From positions 98,485 to 162,484 of the forward strand of contig NZ_CP017449.1 of assembly GCF_001753165.1 (NCBI RefSeq): DNA of 64,000 bases, written 5' to 3'. Both the position numbers and the translations under genes were made by a program. This document shows, one piece after another, positions 17,162 through 24,543 of this stretch (position 1 is its first letter; every line of letters starts with the position of its first letter). The stretch is from Acidihalobacter aeolianus. Lineage in GTDB: Bacteria > Pseudomonadota > Gammaproteobacteria > DSM-5130 > Acidihalobacteraceae. Below the pieces are notes generated by a model, which made no database searches, had not been told where the DNA came from, and saw only the letters and a program-made list of their open reading frames with translations.

Positions 17162-18490
17162 ATGCCGAATGTTTACGATGCGCCGTTCTATGTCCCACCT
17201 CGCGTTGCCTCCAAGCCGCCTTTCGATCTGAAAGATGGCGACATCATCCTCTTCAAGGACGACAACTGGGGGAGCGAACAGCTCAAGCTCAATATTTACA
17301 GTGCGAGCTTCCCTGAGGGCCAGGACTTCTCATTCGCCGGCACGCCGCTGCAAGACGCCGCCACCTGGATAGCCTTCAAGTTGCCTGATGGGGTTGTCTG
17401 CACACTGACTGACAACATACTGAGCTCGCGGCAGAACCCGTACAACTTTGCTGGCGCCGGCATCTGTGTGGATCTGATCGGTACCGGCAAGGTAGATACG
17501 GTCGACCTGCCCGCCTACGGTGCCAACGACTGCCTTTCAGCCGGTATATGGCGCCAGGTCGACCTAGCTGAGGGTTGGATTCAACTGTTCCGGGACGTGA
17601 ACCAGGAAGGGCCGCTCAATACGATCTTTGCGGCTGAGTGGCCGACGGGCCCACAGAATGAATCACCGAAGGATCCTGGCCTGGGTTGGAATAATCTGTC
17701 TGGTTGGTTCCTGGACGGGAAGATTTCGTCGATCAACTACCCCTGTTTGACGCCGCCGCAGCTCAGCGTACTCGCCACAGAGCATGATGGCTCTGGTAGT
17801 CACGTCAGTTTCGGCGCGACCAACACGTTCGAGAGTCACGAAAAGCCCGCCACCGCCAACTTCACGGACAACGGCTTTAATGATCGGATCCATGCATTTA
17901 AATGGACCCTTTATCAGCCGGTAAAAGCCAACATCAAGTCGGCCTCTATGCCGTATACCGTGGGCCTACCCTCCAACCAGGTGATCGAGGAGTCCATCAC
18001 CGGTGACAACGGTAAGTCGACGCCGATCGGGGTACAGCTGTCGATTGCGGAGGGTCAGACCTACACGATCTCGAGTTCTGTGCAGCTGCAGTATTCGATG
18101 ACGATGGGAGTGACGATCTCTGTGACCGAGACCGCGGGCGTGCCGGGTGTAGATTCCACTTCCGGCACCGTCACGACATCTTTCAGCACGACGTTCGGCG
18201 AGACCACGAGCAAGACGCACACAGCATCAAAGAGCTTCAACCTGGGCCAAACCATCAATCTCAGCATCCCAGGCAACACTCAGAACTACAAAGCAACGGC
18301 GCGTGTCGGTTTTGCCGACCTACCCCTGCAGGAACTGACTGTGACAGGGCAGTTCTACTACAAGCAGAAGCTGCCGGGTGCCGTCGAAGACAAAGCTAGT
18401 GGTTTGTGGCGCCTGGATAGCCCCGTGGTGATCAATGCAGAAGGCGGGATCGGCACCCAGCTCGCAATCAACGTGGGCGAAGTGAGCTAA
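17162..18490 (+). CDS. Beta/gamma-crystallin and aerolysin-like pore-forming protein
   Basis: 442 aa from ATG 17162, chosen for AAGGAG 10 bp upstream. Residues ~20-200 hold two Greek-key beta/gamma-crystallin-like motifs (GDIILFKDDNWGSEQLKLNIY and GWIQLFRDVNQEGPLNTIF...GKISSINYP). Residues ~240-430 look like an aerolysin/ETX-MTX2 module: long beta strands rich in Ser/Thr, an amphipathic hairpin region (YSMTMGVTISVTETAGVPGVDSTSGTVTTSFSTTFGETTSKTH) and a C-terminal ATARVGFADLPLQELTVTGQFYYKQ strand. No signal peptide is visible. The same fold combination is known in animal beta/gamma-crystallin aerolysins. Role (toxin, immunity effector or lysis-released protein) is inference. Confidence 0.7.
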   Translation: MPNVYDAPFYVPPRVASKPPFDLKDGDIILFKDDNWGSEQLKLNIYSASFPEGQDFSFAGTPLQDAATWIAFKLPDGVVCTLTDNILSSRQNPYNFAGAGICVDLIGTGKVDTVDLPAYGANDCLSAGIWRQVDLAEGWIQLFRDVNQEGPLNTIFAAEWPTGPQNESPKDPGLGWNNLSGWFLDGKISSINYPCLTPPQLSVLATEHDGSGSHVSFGATNTFESHEKPATANFTDNGFNDRIHAFKWTLYQPVKANIKSASMPYTVGLPSNQVIEESITGDNGKSTPIGVQLSIAEGQTYTISSSVQLQYSMTMGVTISVTETAGVPGVDSTSGTVTTSFSTTFGETTSKTHTASKSFNLGQTINLSIPGNTQNYKATARVGFADLPLQELTVTGQFYYKQKLPGAVEDKASGLWRLDSPVVINAEGGIGTQLAINVGEVS

Positions 18491-18520
18491 GCGTGTTGGT
18501 CTGAAGGCTTCAATAAGAAG

Positions 18521-18550
18521 TGCCATACGGGCCAAGCGGTCCGTATGGCA
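18521..18550. repeat. Hairpin after the aerolysin-like gene
   Basis: TGCCATACGG/CCGTATGGCA, a perfect 10-bp stem with a 10-nt loop, 30 bp past the stop codon. There is no U-tract, so terminator function is uncertain. Confidence 0.45.
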
Positions 18551-18590
18551 TGCAGCAGGACATGGTCATACGCCGCCTCTTTGCGCCTCG

Positions 18591-18767
18591 TCATTTGAGA
18601 TTGGCTCCGGCCAGAAGCATCTTCTGATACTCCTCGAGCCGACCGCGATTATCGGTGGTCACACCCAGGTTAATAACGCGCCTCGCGTGAATCCTTGAGC
18701 ACCAGTTTGTGCCTTTGTGCCCAGCAATACAGTTGATGGCATCTTGCCGTCGACCTGGCCCAGGCAA
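18591..18767 (-). pseudogene. Possible gene remnant, minus strand
   Basis: An open minus-strand frame of about 58 codons (TTG 18767 to TGA 18591) reads like a protein C-terminus (HKGTNWCSRIHARRVINLG ... GRLEEYQKMLLAGANLK) but has no ATG and no ribosome-binding site. It fills the otherwise empty 298-bp gap before the GHKL gene. It may be the truncated end of a lost gene; family not recognised. Confidence 0.3.
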
Positions 18768-18788
18768 GGGTGATAGGAGTCATAAGCG

Positions 18789-20483
18789 ATGAGCACAGTA
18801 ACCGTTGAAGTGAATCAACAGAAACTGGTCCAGCATTTGCGTTCCGCCTTTTCTACCGGAACGACCTTCCTCAAGGAGCTACTACAGAACGCACGAAGAG
18901 CGAAAGCAACGCAGGTTGATCTCGAAGTCGACTGCGCAGGGGATAGCCTAATCATCAAAGACGATGGCAATGGCATCGCTGATTTTCAGGTGTTATTCAG
19001 CCTGGCTGACTCTGGATGGGATGCAGAAACTGTCTCTCAGGAAGGCCCGTATGGTCTGGGCTTTCTATCAGCCTTGTTCGCAGCAAGAGTCGTCGAGGTT
19101 GAAAGCCTGGGTAAGCGAGTGTCGTTTTCCACCGAGGATGCATTGAACTTCGATGCGATTGATGTCGTCCCGTGCGAGACAGCGGGCGCCATGATCGGCA
19201 CAGTGATCAGGCTGAATGGGCTATCGAAGGAATTTTGGCGGCACGTGGTGGATGACAAGCATGCGCTCTGCATCATTGAGCACATGTGCAAGGGTTTCCC
19301 GATCCCTGTCTGCTGTAATGGCAGCCTGCTCAAGAGAGAGCATGCGCTCGATAGTGGGCTGATTTTTGAAGACGTCGGTATCGGTTCAGCAAGCATAGTC
19401 TCAATCGAGGAAGACCTGGAACACGTTAGGCCTGCCACTCATCTTGCAGTCTACCTGCAGGGCTTTCTGGTCAGTAATAGCAGCATGTTCAGAGGTTCTA
19501 TTACTGACGTCATTCATCTCGACTCGAAACAATTTAGAGGACGGTTGCCGGATCGAGAATCTCTCGTAAATCATCACGAAAATATTAACCTGGTACGCGA
19601 CGTCATTAAGGAACGGTGGCGCTCAAGGTTGTGTGAGCTGGTAGAAACTACCGATCCACTTATCGTGGCAAGTCGCGCATACCGTCTGCTCGAAACATTC
19701 GGGATGCTCGATCTGCTCAACGATAACCCCTATCTGCCACCCGAAGTTATTGGCGGGTTCAGAGACGTTCCTAAGCTGTCTGACTGGGATAACCCACTTG
19801 GAGGAAAAGGCCCAGCGCTGCATCGAAGTGTGGTGCCTGGTTATCTCGTGAAGGGAGATTTTGACCCTGAAAGGGACCTCGGAGAGGACCCGGTAAGCGG
19901 CAGCTTTGCTTCGTCAATGTGGGCATATCTGCGGGATAAGGTCGTTCTCGACGGGCGTCTGGATGGTGGTCACTGGGTGTACCAGAAGGAAACTGGTGTA
20001 GATCAGATCGGGAATCGTGATTTCTGGCTGGAGTTATGTGGTGAATCACAAAACCAGATGCTTAATTGTACGTACCTGTATAACCAGGAGGTCGTGATCT
20101 GTGAAAGGGCCGTGCTACATCGAGGCGATGAAACACTCGATGTGCCACTGGGCTTTTTTTATGAAGGGCCTGTCGGTGGACCTGCCGCCGATGATGATGA
20201 AAACGCGATCCGGTCGATTCTAGTGATACCGTCGTCAGATAGTAGTGGGAATGCTGTACTGCAGGCATTCAATTACGAGGATGACAACGGTGAGATCTCG
20301 TCAACCGAGCGCGATGGTGATATCGAGCAGCTAAGCCGTCTGATCGCCATCACGCGCAAAGACGGGCACCTAGACGTCCTTCGGAGGATTTTGCTCGAGG
20401 GAGGTGCCGAGCGTTACGCTCAGGGTCGGTTTGAAGTCGTCCTGACTGACAGAGATGTTGCTGTCAAAGCGATCGAGGAGTAG
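18789..20483 (+). CDS. GHKL (Hsp90/MutL-type) ATPase
   Basis: 564 aa. N-terminal GHKL ATP-binding fold with N-box E30-LLQ-N34-ARRAKAT, G1 box D58DGNGI63 and lid/G2 box GPYGLGF (86-92). A middle domain (~170-290) and an uncharacterised C-terminal half follow; there is no histidine-kinase phosphoacceptor region. Such stand-alone Hsp90-like ATPases occur in several mobile-element defence loci. Lower GC than the neighbouring toxin-like gene. It converges on the SLOG-fusion gene across a terminator. Confidence 0.8.
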   Translation: MSTVTVEVNQQKLVQHLRSAFSTGTTFLKELLQNARRAKATQVDLEVDCAGDSLIIKDDGNGIADFQVLFSLADSGWDAETVSQEGPYGLGFLSALFAARVVEVESLGKRVSFSTEDALNFDAIDVVPCETAGAMIGTVIRLNGLSKEFWRHVVDDKHALCIIEHMCKGFPIPVCCNGSLLKREHALDSGLIFEDVGIGSASIVSIEEDLEHVRPATHLAVYLQGFLVSNSSMFRGSITDVIHLDSKQFRGRLPDRESLVNHHENINLVRDVIKERWRSRLCELVETTDPLIVASRAYRLLETFGMLDLLNDNPYLPPEVIGGFRDVPKLSDWDNPLGGKGPALHRSVVPGYLVKGDFDPERDLGEDPVSGSFASSMWAYLRDKVVLDGRLDGGHWVYQKETGVDQIGNRDFWLELCGESQNQMLNCTYLYNQEVVICERAVLHRGDETLDVPLGFFYEGPVGGPAADDDENAIRSILVIPSSDSSGNAVLQAFNYEDDNGEISSTERDGDIEQLSRLIAITRKDGHLDVLRRILLEGGAERYAQGRFEVVLTDRDVAVKAIEE

Positions 20484-20493
20484 TACCAACACA

Positions 20494-20527
20494 CCCTGGC
20501 CAGTCATCACTGGTCAGGGTTTTTGCA
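20494..20527 (+). terminator. Terminator between convergent genes
   Basis: CCCTGGCCAGT-CATC-ACTGGTCAGGG (one G-T pair) followed by TTTTTGCATTTT, downstream of the GHKL gene. Confidence 0.8.
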
Positions 20528-20529
20528 TT

Positions 20530-21372
20530 TTAGGCAGTCCACCGCGGCAACCACACAGGTACCTTTACCTCTTCCTGCCGGCAGAGCTGTATCAAGTGGC
20601 GGGTGCTGAACGACCGTTGATCCAGGAACGCCACGAGGTGCGTCGCGTAGGCCGCCACCCAGGCATCTCTGATGCGCCCGGCCGACGCGTTGATCTCGCG
20701 CCCACTTCCAGTGACATGCGGCATTGCGCCAGGCACGTCGAGCACAGTCCAGGGGGCGGTGAATACCCTATCGGCATGACCTCGTGATATGGCCCACTCA
20801 CGCGCCAATTGGGGCGTGCCTTGGGATTCGCTGGTCACAACCTGGAACGGAACGGTCGGCTTGAGTCTTGACGAGAGTTCATCCAGGCGGCGCCAGACCT
20901 CGGTTTTATTGGGCATATGGCGGGGGCCTGCCACGACTACTCGGAAAGGGTTATGCGCAACCGGGATCTCCTGCTCGAAGCCCCAGTCACGAAAAAAGAC
21001 ATTGGGCGGGTAACCCGAAAACAGGCTTGCCATCCAAGACTTCGGGTACCCCGCGCAGGCCTCTGAATACGCACTCACCACGAAAGCTTCGTCACTGTGC
21101 CGGCGGGCGTAGTGTAGAAACCCGCGCACATGCTGCAGCAACTCAGTGAACGGAAGAATTGCTGAGCCCGATCCCCGCAGAGGAATGGCGTAGGCCTGCC
21201 CCGTCCGACCCGCTCCGATACCGACTTCGGCCGCATGGCATTCAACCGCATGGCGTGCCGAGGGTCCTCGATGCTTTCCATCCCTATCCGTGAAGAAGCA
21301 AAGAACCGCCCCCGCCGGCGCTTCGGCGTGACGGTACCACCGTATTCCATCTTGGTCGATTGAATCAGTCAT
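20530..21372 (-). CDS. Macro-like plus SLOG (DUF2493) fusion protein
   Basis: 280 aa from ATG 21372 (a GTG at 21393 would add 7 residues). The N-terminal half follows a phage-borne macro/ADP-ribose-like pattern: DRDGKHRGPSARHAVECHAAEVGIGAGRTGQAYAIPL, then a HVRGFLHYARRHSDEAFVVS helix and NVFFRDWGF. The C-terminal half (~residues 142-280) is DUF2493/SLOG-like: FRVVVAGPRHMPNK, VVTSESQGTPQLAREWAISRG and THLVAFLDQRS. SLOG domains bind nucleotide-derived ligands. The fusion suggests a nucleotide or ADP-ribose sensor; the link to the convergent GHKL gene is inference. Confidence 0.7.
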   Translation of the reverse strand: MTDSIDQDGIRWYRHAEAPAGAVLCFFTDRDGKHRGPSARHAVECHAAEVGIGAGRTGQAYAIPLRGSGSAILPFTELLQHVRGFLHYARRHSDEAFVVSAYSEACAGYPKSWMASLFSGYPPNVFFRDWGFEQEIPVAHNPFRVVVAGPRHMPNKTEVWRRLDELSSRLKPTVPFQVVTSESQGTPQLAREWAISRGHADRVFTAPWTVLDVPGAMPHVTGSGREINASAGRIRDAWVAAYATHLVAFLDQRSFSTRHLIQLCRQEEVKVPVWLPRWTA

Positions 21373-21578
21373 CCGTTTTATACACGCGCGCACGTCAATT
21401 CAGACAGAAACTCGCGGCGCACCGTCCCGAGTGAGAGGTCAGGCCGGCATATTCTCCTCGCGCCTCGCGCGTAGTTCCAAAACCGCATTCGCGGCCGTGA
21501 CCCTGCCGGCAATCCCGGCCCGATTCTCTCGTATCCCATACCTATTTTCATGCGCCCTATTACCAGGAGTGCTGACTC

Positions 21579-21716
21579 ATGTTTCGAAATATTTTGATCT
21601 CTGTCGTTGTGACATTGCTGATTAGTTTCAGCGTAGGTGGCTATTTCGCCCGCCTAATCCAGAACGATGTATCCCTTTACCGGCATCAAGCACAGAGGAC
21701 GTTGAATAACGCTTGA
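21579..21716 (+). CDS. Small single-pass membrane peptide, 45 aa
   Basis: ATG 21579 with AGGAG 10 bp upstream. Helix NILISVVVTLLISFSVGGYFA then a polar tail (RLIQNDVSLYRHQAQRTLNNA). It is followed at once by a strong terminator, so it forms its own transcription unit. Similar layout to the 44-aa peptide at 16632. Confidence 0.55.
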   Translation: MFRNILISVVVTLLISFSVGGYFARLIQNDVSLYRHQAQRTLNNA

Positions 21717-21738
21717 TACCCCACCAGTAACCTCCTTG

Positions 21739-21774
21739 CCCGCGTGTGCAGAGATGCCACGCGGGTTTTTTTTT
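21739..21774 (+). terminator. Rho-independent terminator
   Basis: CCCGCGTG/CACGCGGG stem with an 11-nt loop followed by nine T. Ends the 45-aa peptide unit. Confidence 0.85.
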
Positions 21775-21877
21775 ACACGCGACCGGAGGCGCATTTATGC
21801 CACGTCGTTCAGCAATACCCAATGAGCCATCCCCCGGGGCTCGCGCGCAAAAGACCGGGGTTAGAGGAGAAAACTTC

Positions 21878-22783
21878 ATGAAGCTTACACTGATCGACCC
21901 CGTACTTACGGGGATTACCGGTACCACGGCCCTGGACACCGATGACATCGGTGGCATCGCCGTTCCTCCTGAACTGGTGTCGCTTGGGGTGAAGCGGTGG
22001 ATCAGCAAGGCTGATCTTCGGTTCATCAAAAAAAACCGCCAAGCCGTCCTGCGGGTCATGCGCAGGACTGGAATAGCGTTTGGGTCCGTCTACATCATCC
22101 CTGATGAAAATCTGGCTCAATGCAAGGAAGAACTGGACGTAATCATGTCTCAACTCAACAGTGAGCGTGATGAACTGGCTCAAGACATTGATCGCAAGGT
22201 CGATGAATGGGCTTCATTGCATCCAGACTGGGAGAACAAAATCAGGGCAGCTGCTCTGACCGGTGTTCAGATTCGTGAACGCATCAAGATGACCGTTCGT
22301 GAATATCCGATCGAGATAGAGTTAGCGACTGACGGTGCAGGTACGGATGTCTCCAAGGGTGCATCGCCCATGCTCGATGGCCTCGATGGCCAACTTGCGA
22401 TGGATGTCCGCGCTCTGGTCAAGGACGGCTGGACCTCTGGTCGTTCGAAAACCAACCGTAGGTCACTACGCGTGCTGGAACGCATCCGTAACAAGCTCAA
22501 TACGCTTAACTGGATCGCACCTGGTATGTCTGGTGCTGCAGTAGCAGCGATTGATGACTTCCTCAATCAGTTGCCTAAGACTGGGCCCATAGAAGGTGGT
22601 GATTTCGTCAGACTGGAAAGCCTGATGAATTGGCTATCTGATCCTACGAAGCTCCTCTCTGGAGAGCGCAGTGAGGATGATGACCAGGTGATCGGATTCG
22701 ATGATGAAGAGATCGAGTCTGGTGATGATCCTGATTGTAAGGATGAGAATCCTGCCCCACCCCCTCGAGGATGGGCTTGGTAG
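21878..22783 (+). CDS. DUF3150 family protein
   Basis: 301 aa from ATG 21878 (AGAGGAG 8 bp upstream; ATG 21797 with CCGGAGG is an alternative start). It matches the DUF3150 layout: an N-terminal LTLIDPVLTGITG segment, PPELVSLGVKRWISKADLRFIKKNRQAVLRVMRRTGIAF, a helical region, and an acidic C-terminus. DUF3150 genes often travel with AAA ATPase and VWA/CobT-like genes on phages and plasmids; the VWA gene here is ~6 kb away. Function unknown. Confidence 0.75.
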   Translation: MKLTLIDPVLTGITGTTALDTDDIGGIAVPPELVSLGVKRWISKADLRFIKKNRQAVLRVMRRTGIAFGSVYIIPDENLAQCKEELDVIMSQLNSERDELAQDIDRKVDEWASLHPDWENKIRAAALTGVQIRERIKMTVREYPIEIELATDGAGTDVSKGASPMLDGLDGQLAMDVRALVKDGWTSGRSKTNRRSLRVLERIRNKLNTLNWIAPGMSGAAVAAIDDFLNQLPKTGPIEGGDFVRLESLMNWLSDPTKLLSGERSEDDDQVIGFDDEEIESGDDPDCKDENPAPPPRGWAW

Positions 22784-22793
22784 TTACATACAG

Positions 22794-22828
22794 ACCTACT
22801 GCGGCATTCACTGCAGTAGGTTTTTTTT
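22794..22828 (+). terminator. Rho-independent terminator after DUF3150 gene
   Basis: ACCTACTGC/GCAGTAGGT hairpin followed by a T-run. Confidence 0.88.
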
Positions 22829-22915
22829 GGGCACCAGAAACAAAACGCCCATGTGTGTCGGTCAGGACGTGGGCGTGGGCGTGGAAAAGCATTCATCTAG
22901 TCAATGATGATGACT

Positions 22916-23272
22916 TTATTTGCGCGCAGCTATAGGAAACTGCTGATCTAGTTCTGTGTATTCGATGTGACAGTTGCCATCAAACTGGAGGAGTATTTCA
23001 TCCGTGCCGCCACGTGATTTAGCTATCAAGCCGTTACCAACAGAGCTTACAACATTGACGTTATTCAGTTGTTTTGTGAAGGAACCTTTGTAATTCAGAT
23101 TGACTGATTCAATAGAGATACATTTGTGGTCACTTTTGGTTCATGGCTTCGGCTGTAACGAGATCGCTTTTGCGTCGTTTGCGCTCATCAAAAGTTCATC
23201 GGCTTCGTGCGAGGATATGGCTGAGTTGTTCACGTTGTTGGTGAGCTGCCCGCCCCGTCCATTCGTGCCCAT
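22916..23272 (-). pseudogene. Small gene interrupted by one in-frame TGA
   Basis: A 119-codon minus-strand frame starts at ATG 23272, inside the end of the sigma-like gene, and ends with TAA at 22916. It is broken only by a TGA at 23141-23143. The first part reads MGTNGRGGQLTNN... and the part after the TGA reads TKSDHKCISIESVNLNYKG through DEILLQFDGNCHIEYTELD, with protein-like composition and no alternative ATG. It is most simply a nonsense-mutated last gene of the minus operon; readthrough or a sequence error is possible. Confidence 0.4.
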
Positions 23273-24225
23273 AAAACCGCACGTTGCTCATATTCCTGGG
23301 TTTTTCTTAAGCTCGGCTGGATTTGGTCACGCCGCCAGCGCTTGATAGTGACTGGATCCACTCCGAGGATTTTCCCAAGTTGCTTGTTATCTTCAGGGAG
23401 GCGGTATCGTTCGATCCAGTGGTTCAGTGTTTCGCTGATGCGATCGTGATATCGCGCATCAAGGTTGTCTGCCGTGGGCTTATGAATCCTCTTCGCCTCG
23501 CGGGCTCTCTCCATGACGCTTGCGGGGACGGTTTTGGTCGCCTTGTAGAGGTAGGAGGCTAATCTCGGTTTGCCTATGCCCAGTAGGGCCGCGAAATCAT
23601 TACGTGTGATTCTCAGCTCAGCGAGTATCGCCTTAAGCTCGTCATGGTCTCGTTGCCCCAACGAATCCCGCTGGTCCGTCTGTCTTTCAGATTCTGAGGG
23701 CTTGGTTGGAGCCGGTTGGCTCTGAGATAAGGTGACGATGGGTTTTGGTGCTTCGTGCGTCTGACGGAGCCTCATGTACTCAGAAAGCGCATTACCAACG
23801 TCGATGCTGTCTACGGCATCTATATCGGCTGCCGTGTCGAATTGGGCTTCTGAGAGGCGGTCGAGTAGTAACTGTCCATCGCCCTCCGAGTTCTCAAGCT
23901 CACTGAACGCGCGCTCTCGTGATTTCTTCCTCCACAGCGCGGCGCCGGTTTTTGAGAGCCAGCTATTGATGAAGGGTTCGAGTGGACGCGAAGGATCGTA
24001 GGTCTGAGCGATCTTGGCGGGTAGCGCGATTAGAACCTGTTGCGCGATGTCTTCTGAGTCGGCTTCACTGATGCCATACCGCTGGGTGAGACGGCACGCC
24101 CTGGCTCGCAACAGCGGCCAGGCACGTGCAAGCAGTGAGCGCTCAGTGGCTTGTCCTGACAAATATTCCTGAATGGCTAAAGCGAGGTTGCCCCAGGAAG
24201 GATCAGAGGCAGTGTGAGATGGCAT
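23230..24225 (-). CDS. Sigma-region-2 / double-HTH regulator
   Basis: 331 aa. Residues ~30-105 resemble sigma-70/ECF region 2 (YGISEADSEDIAQQVLIALPAKI, then YDPSRPLEPFINSWLSKTGAALWRKKSRERA). Instead of a normal region 4 there is a linker and two helix-turn-helix segments: RNDFAALLGIGKPRLASYLY (~205-225, Cro/CI-like) and NKQLGKILGVDPVTIKRWRRDQIQP (~285-310). This would be a plasmid-encoded transcription factor of unusual build. It is in a minus-strand operon controlled by the palindromic box at 28105 and overlaps the preceding gene by 23 bp. Confidence 0.65.
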   Translation of the reverse strand: MPSHTASDPSWGNLALAIQEYLSGQATERSLLARAWPLLRARACRLTQRYGISEADSEDIAQQVLIALPAKIAQTYDPSRPLEPFINSWLSKTGAALWRKKSRERAFSELENSEGDGQLLLDRLSEAQFDTAADIDAVDSIDVGNALSEYMRLRQTHEAPKPIVTLSQSQPAPTKPSESERQTDQRDSLGQRDHDELKAILAELRITRNDFAALLGIGKPRLASYLYKATKTVPASVMERAREAKRIHKPTADNLDARYHDRISETLNHWIERYRLPEDNKQLGKILGVDPVTIKRWRRDQIQPSLRKTQEYEQRAVLWARMDGAGSSPTT

Positions 24226-24496
24226 ACAGAATCGCTTGTAGCTGTTCTGCTGCTGCCGGCCCTACAACAGGTAGCAGCGTGTCGTGAAGTTCAGCCACAA
24301 TCGCCGCGGTGCGATCATATGAGCAGTGATATGAAGCCATCATTTGCCTGATCCTGGCCTCCATCGAGAGCTGAGCATCCGGATCCGAGTTACTCATCAC
24401 CTCGCGGCCCGTGCAAAGCACTTTGTTCAGCGATGCGGCCATAGCATCAGCGCTCGGCGGTTTTGTATTTACAAACTGTATTACCTTCGCTCCCAC
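24203..24496 (-). CDS. Small hypothetical protein before sigma-like gene
   Basis: 97 aa from GTG 24496, with GGAGG 8 bp upstream. Helical; residues ~40-95 (LSMEARIRQMMASYHCSYDRTAAIVAELHDTLL) could pack as a small bundle. It overlaps the sigma-like gene, so it could be a partner (for example an anti-sigma-like regulator); that is a guess from position only. Confidence 0.6.
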   Translation of the reverse strand: MGAKVIQFVNTKPPSADAMAASLNKVLCTGREVMSNSDPDAQLSMEARIRQMMASYHCSYDRTAAIVAELHDTLLPVVGPAAAEQLQAILYAISHCL

Positions 24497-24543
24497 CTCA
24501 AGTCCTCCAACTTATGAGTGCAGTACCGATTTTGATTGGTACA

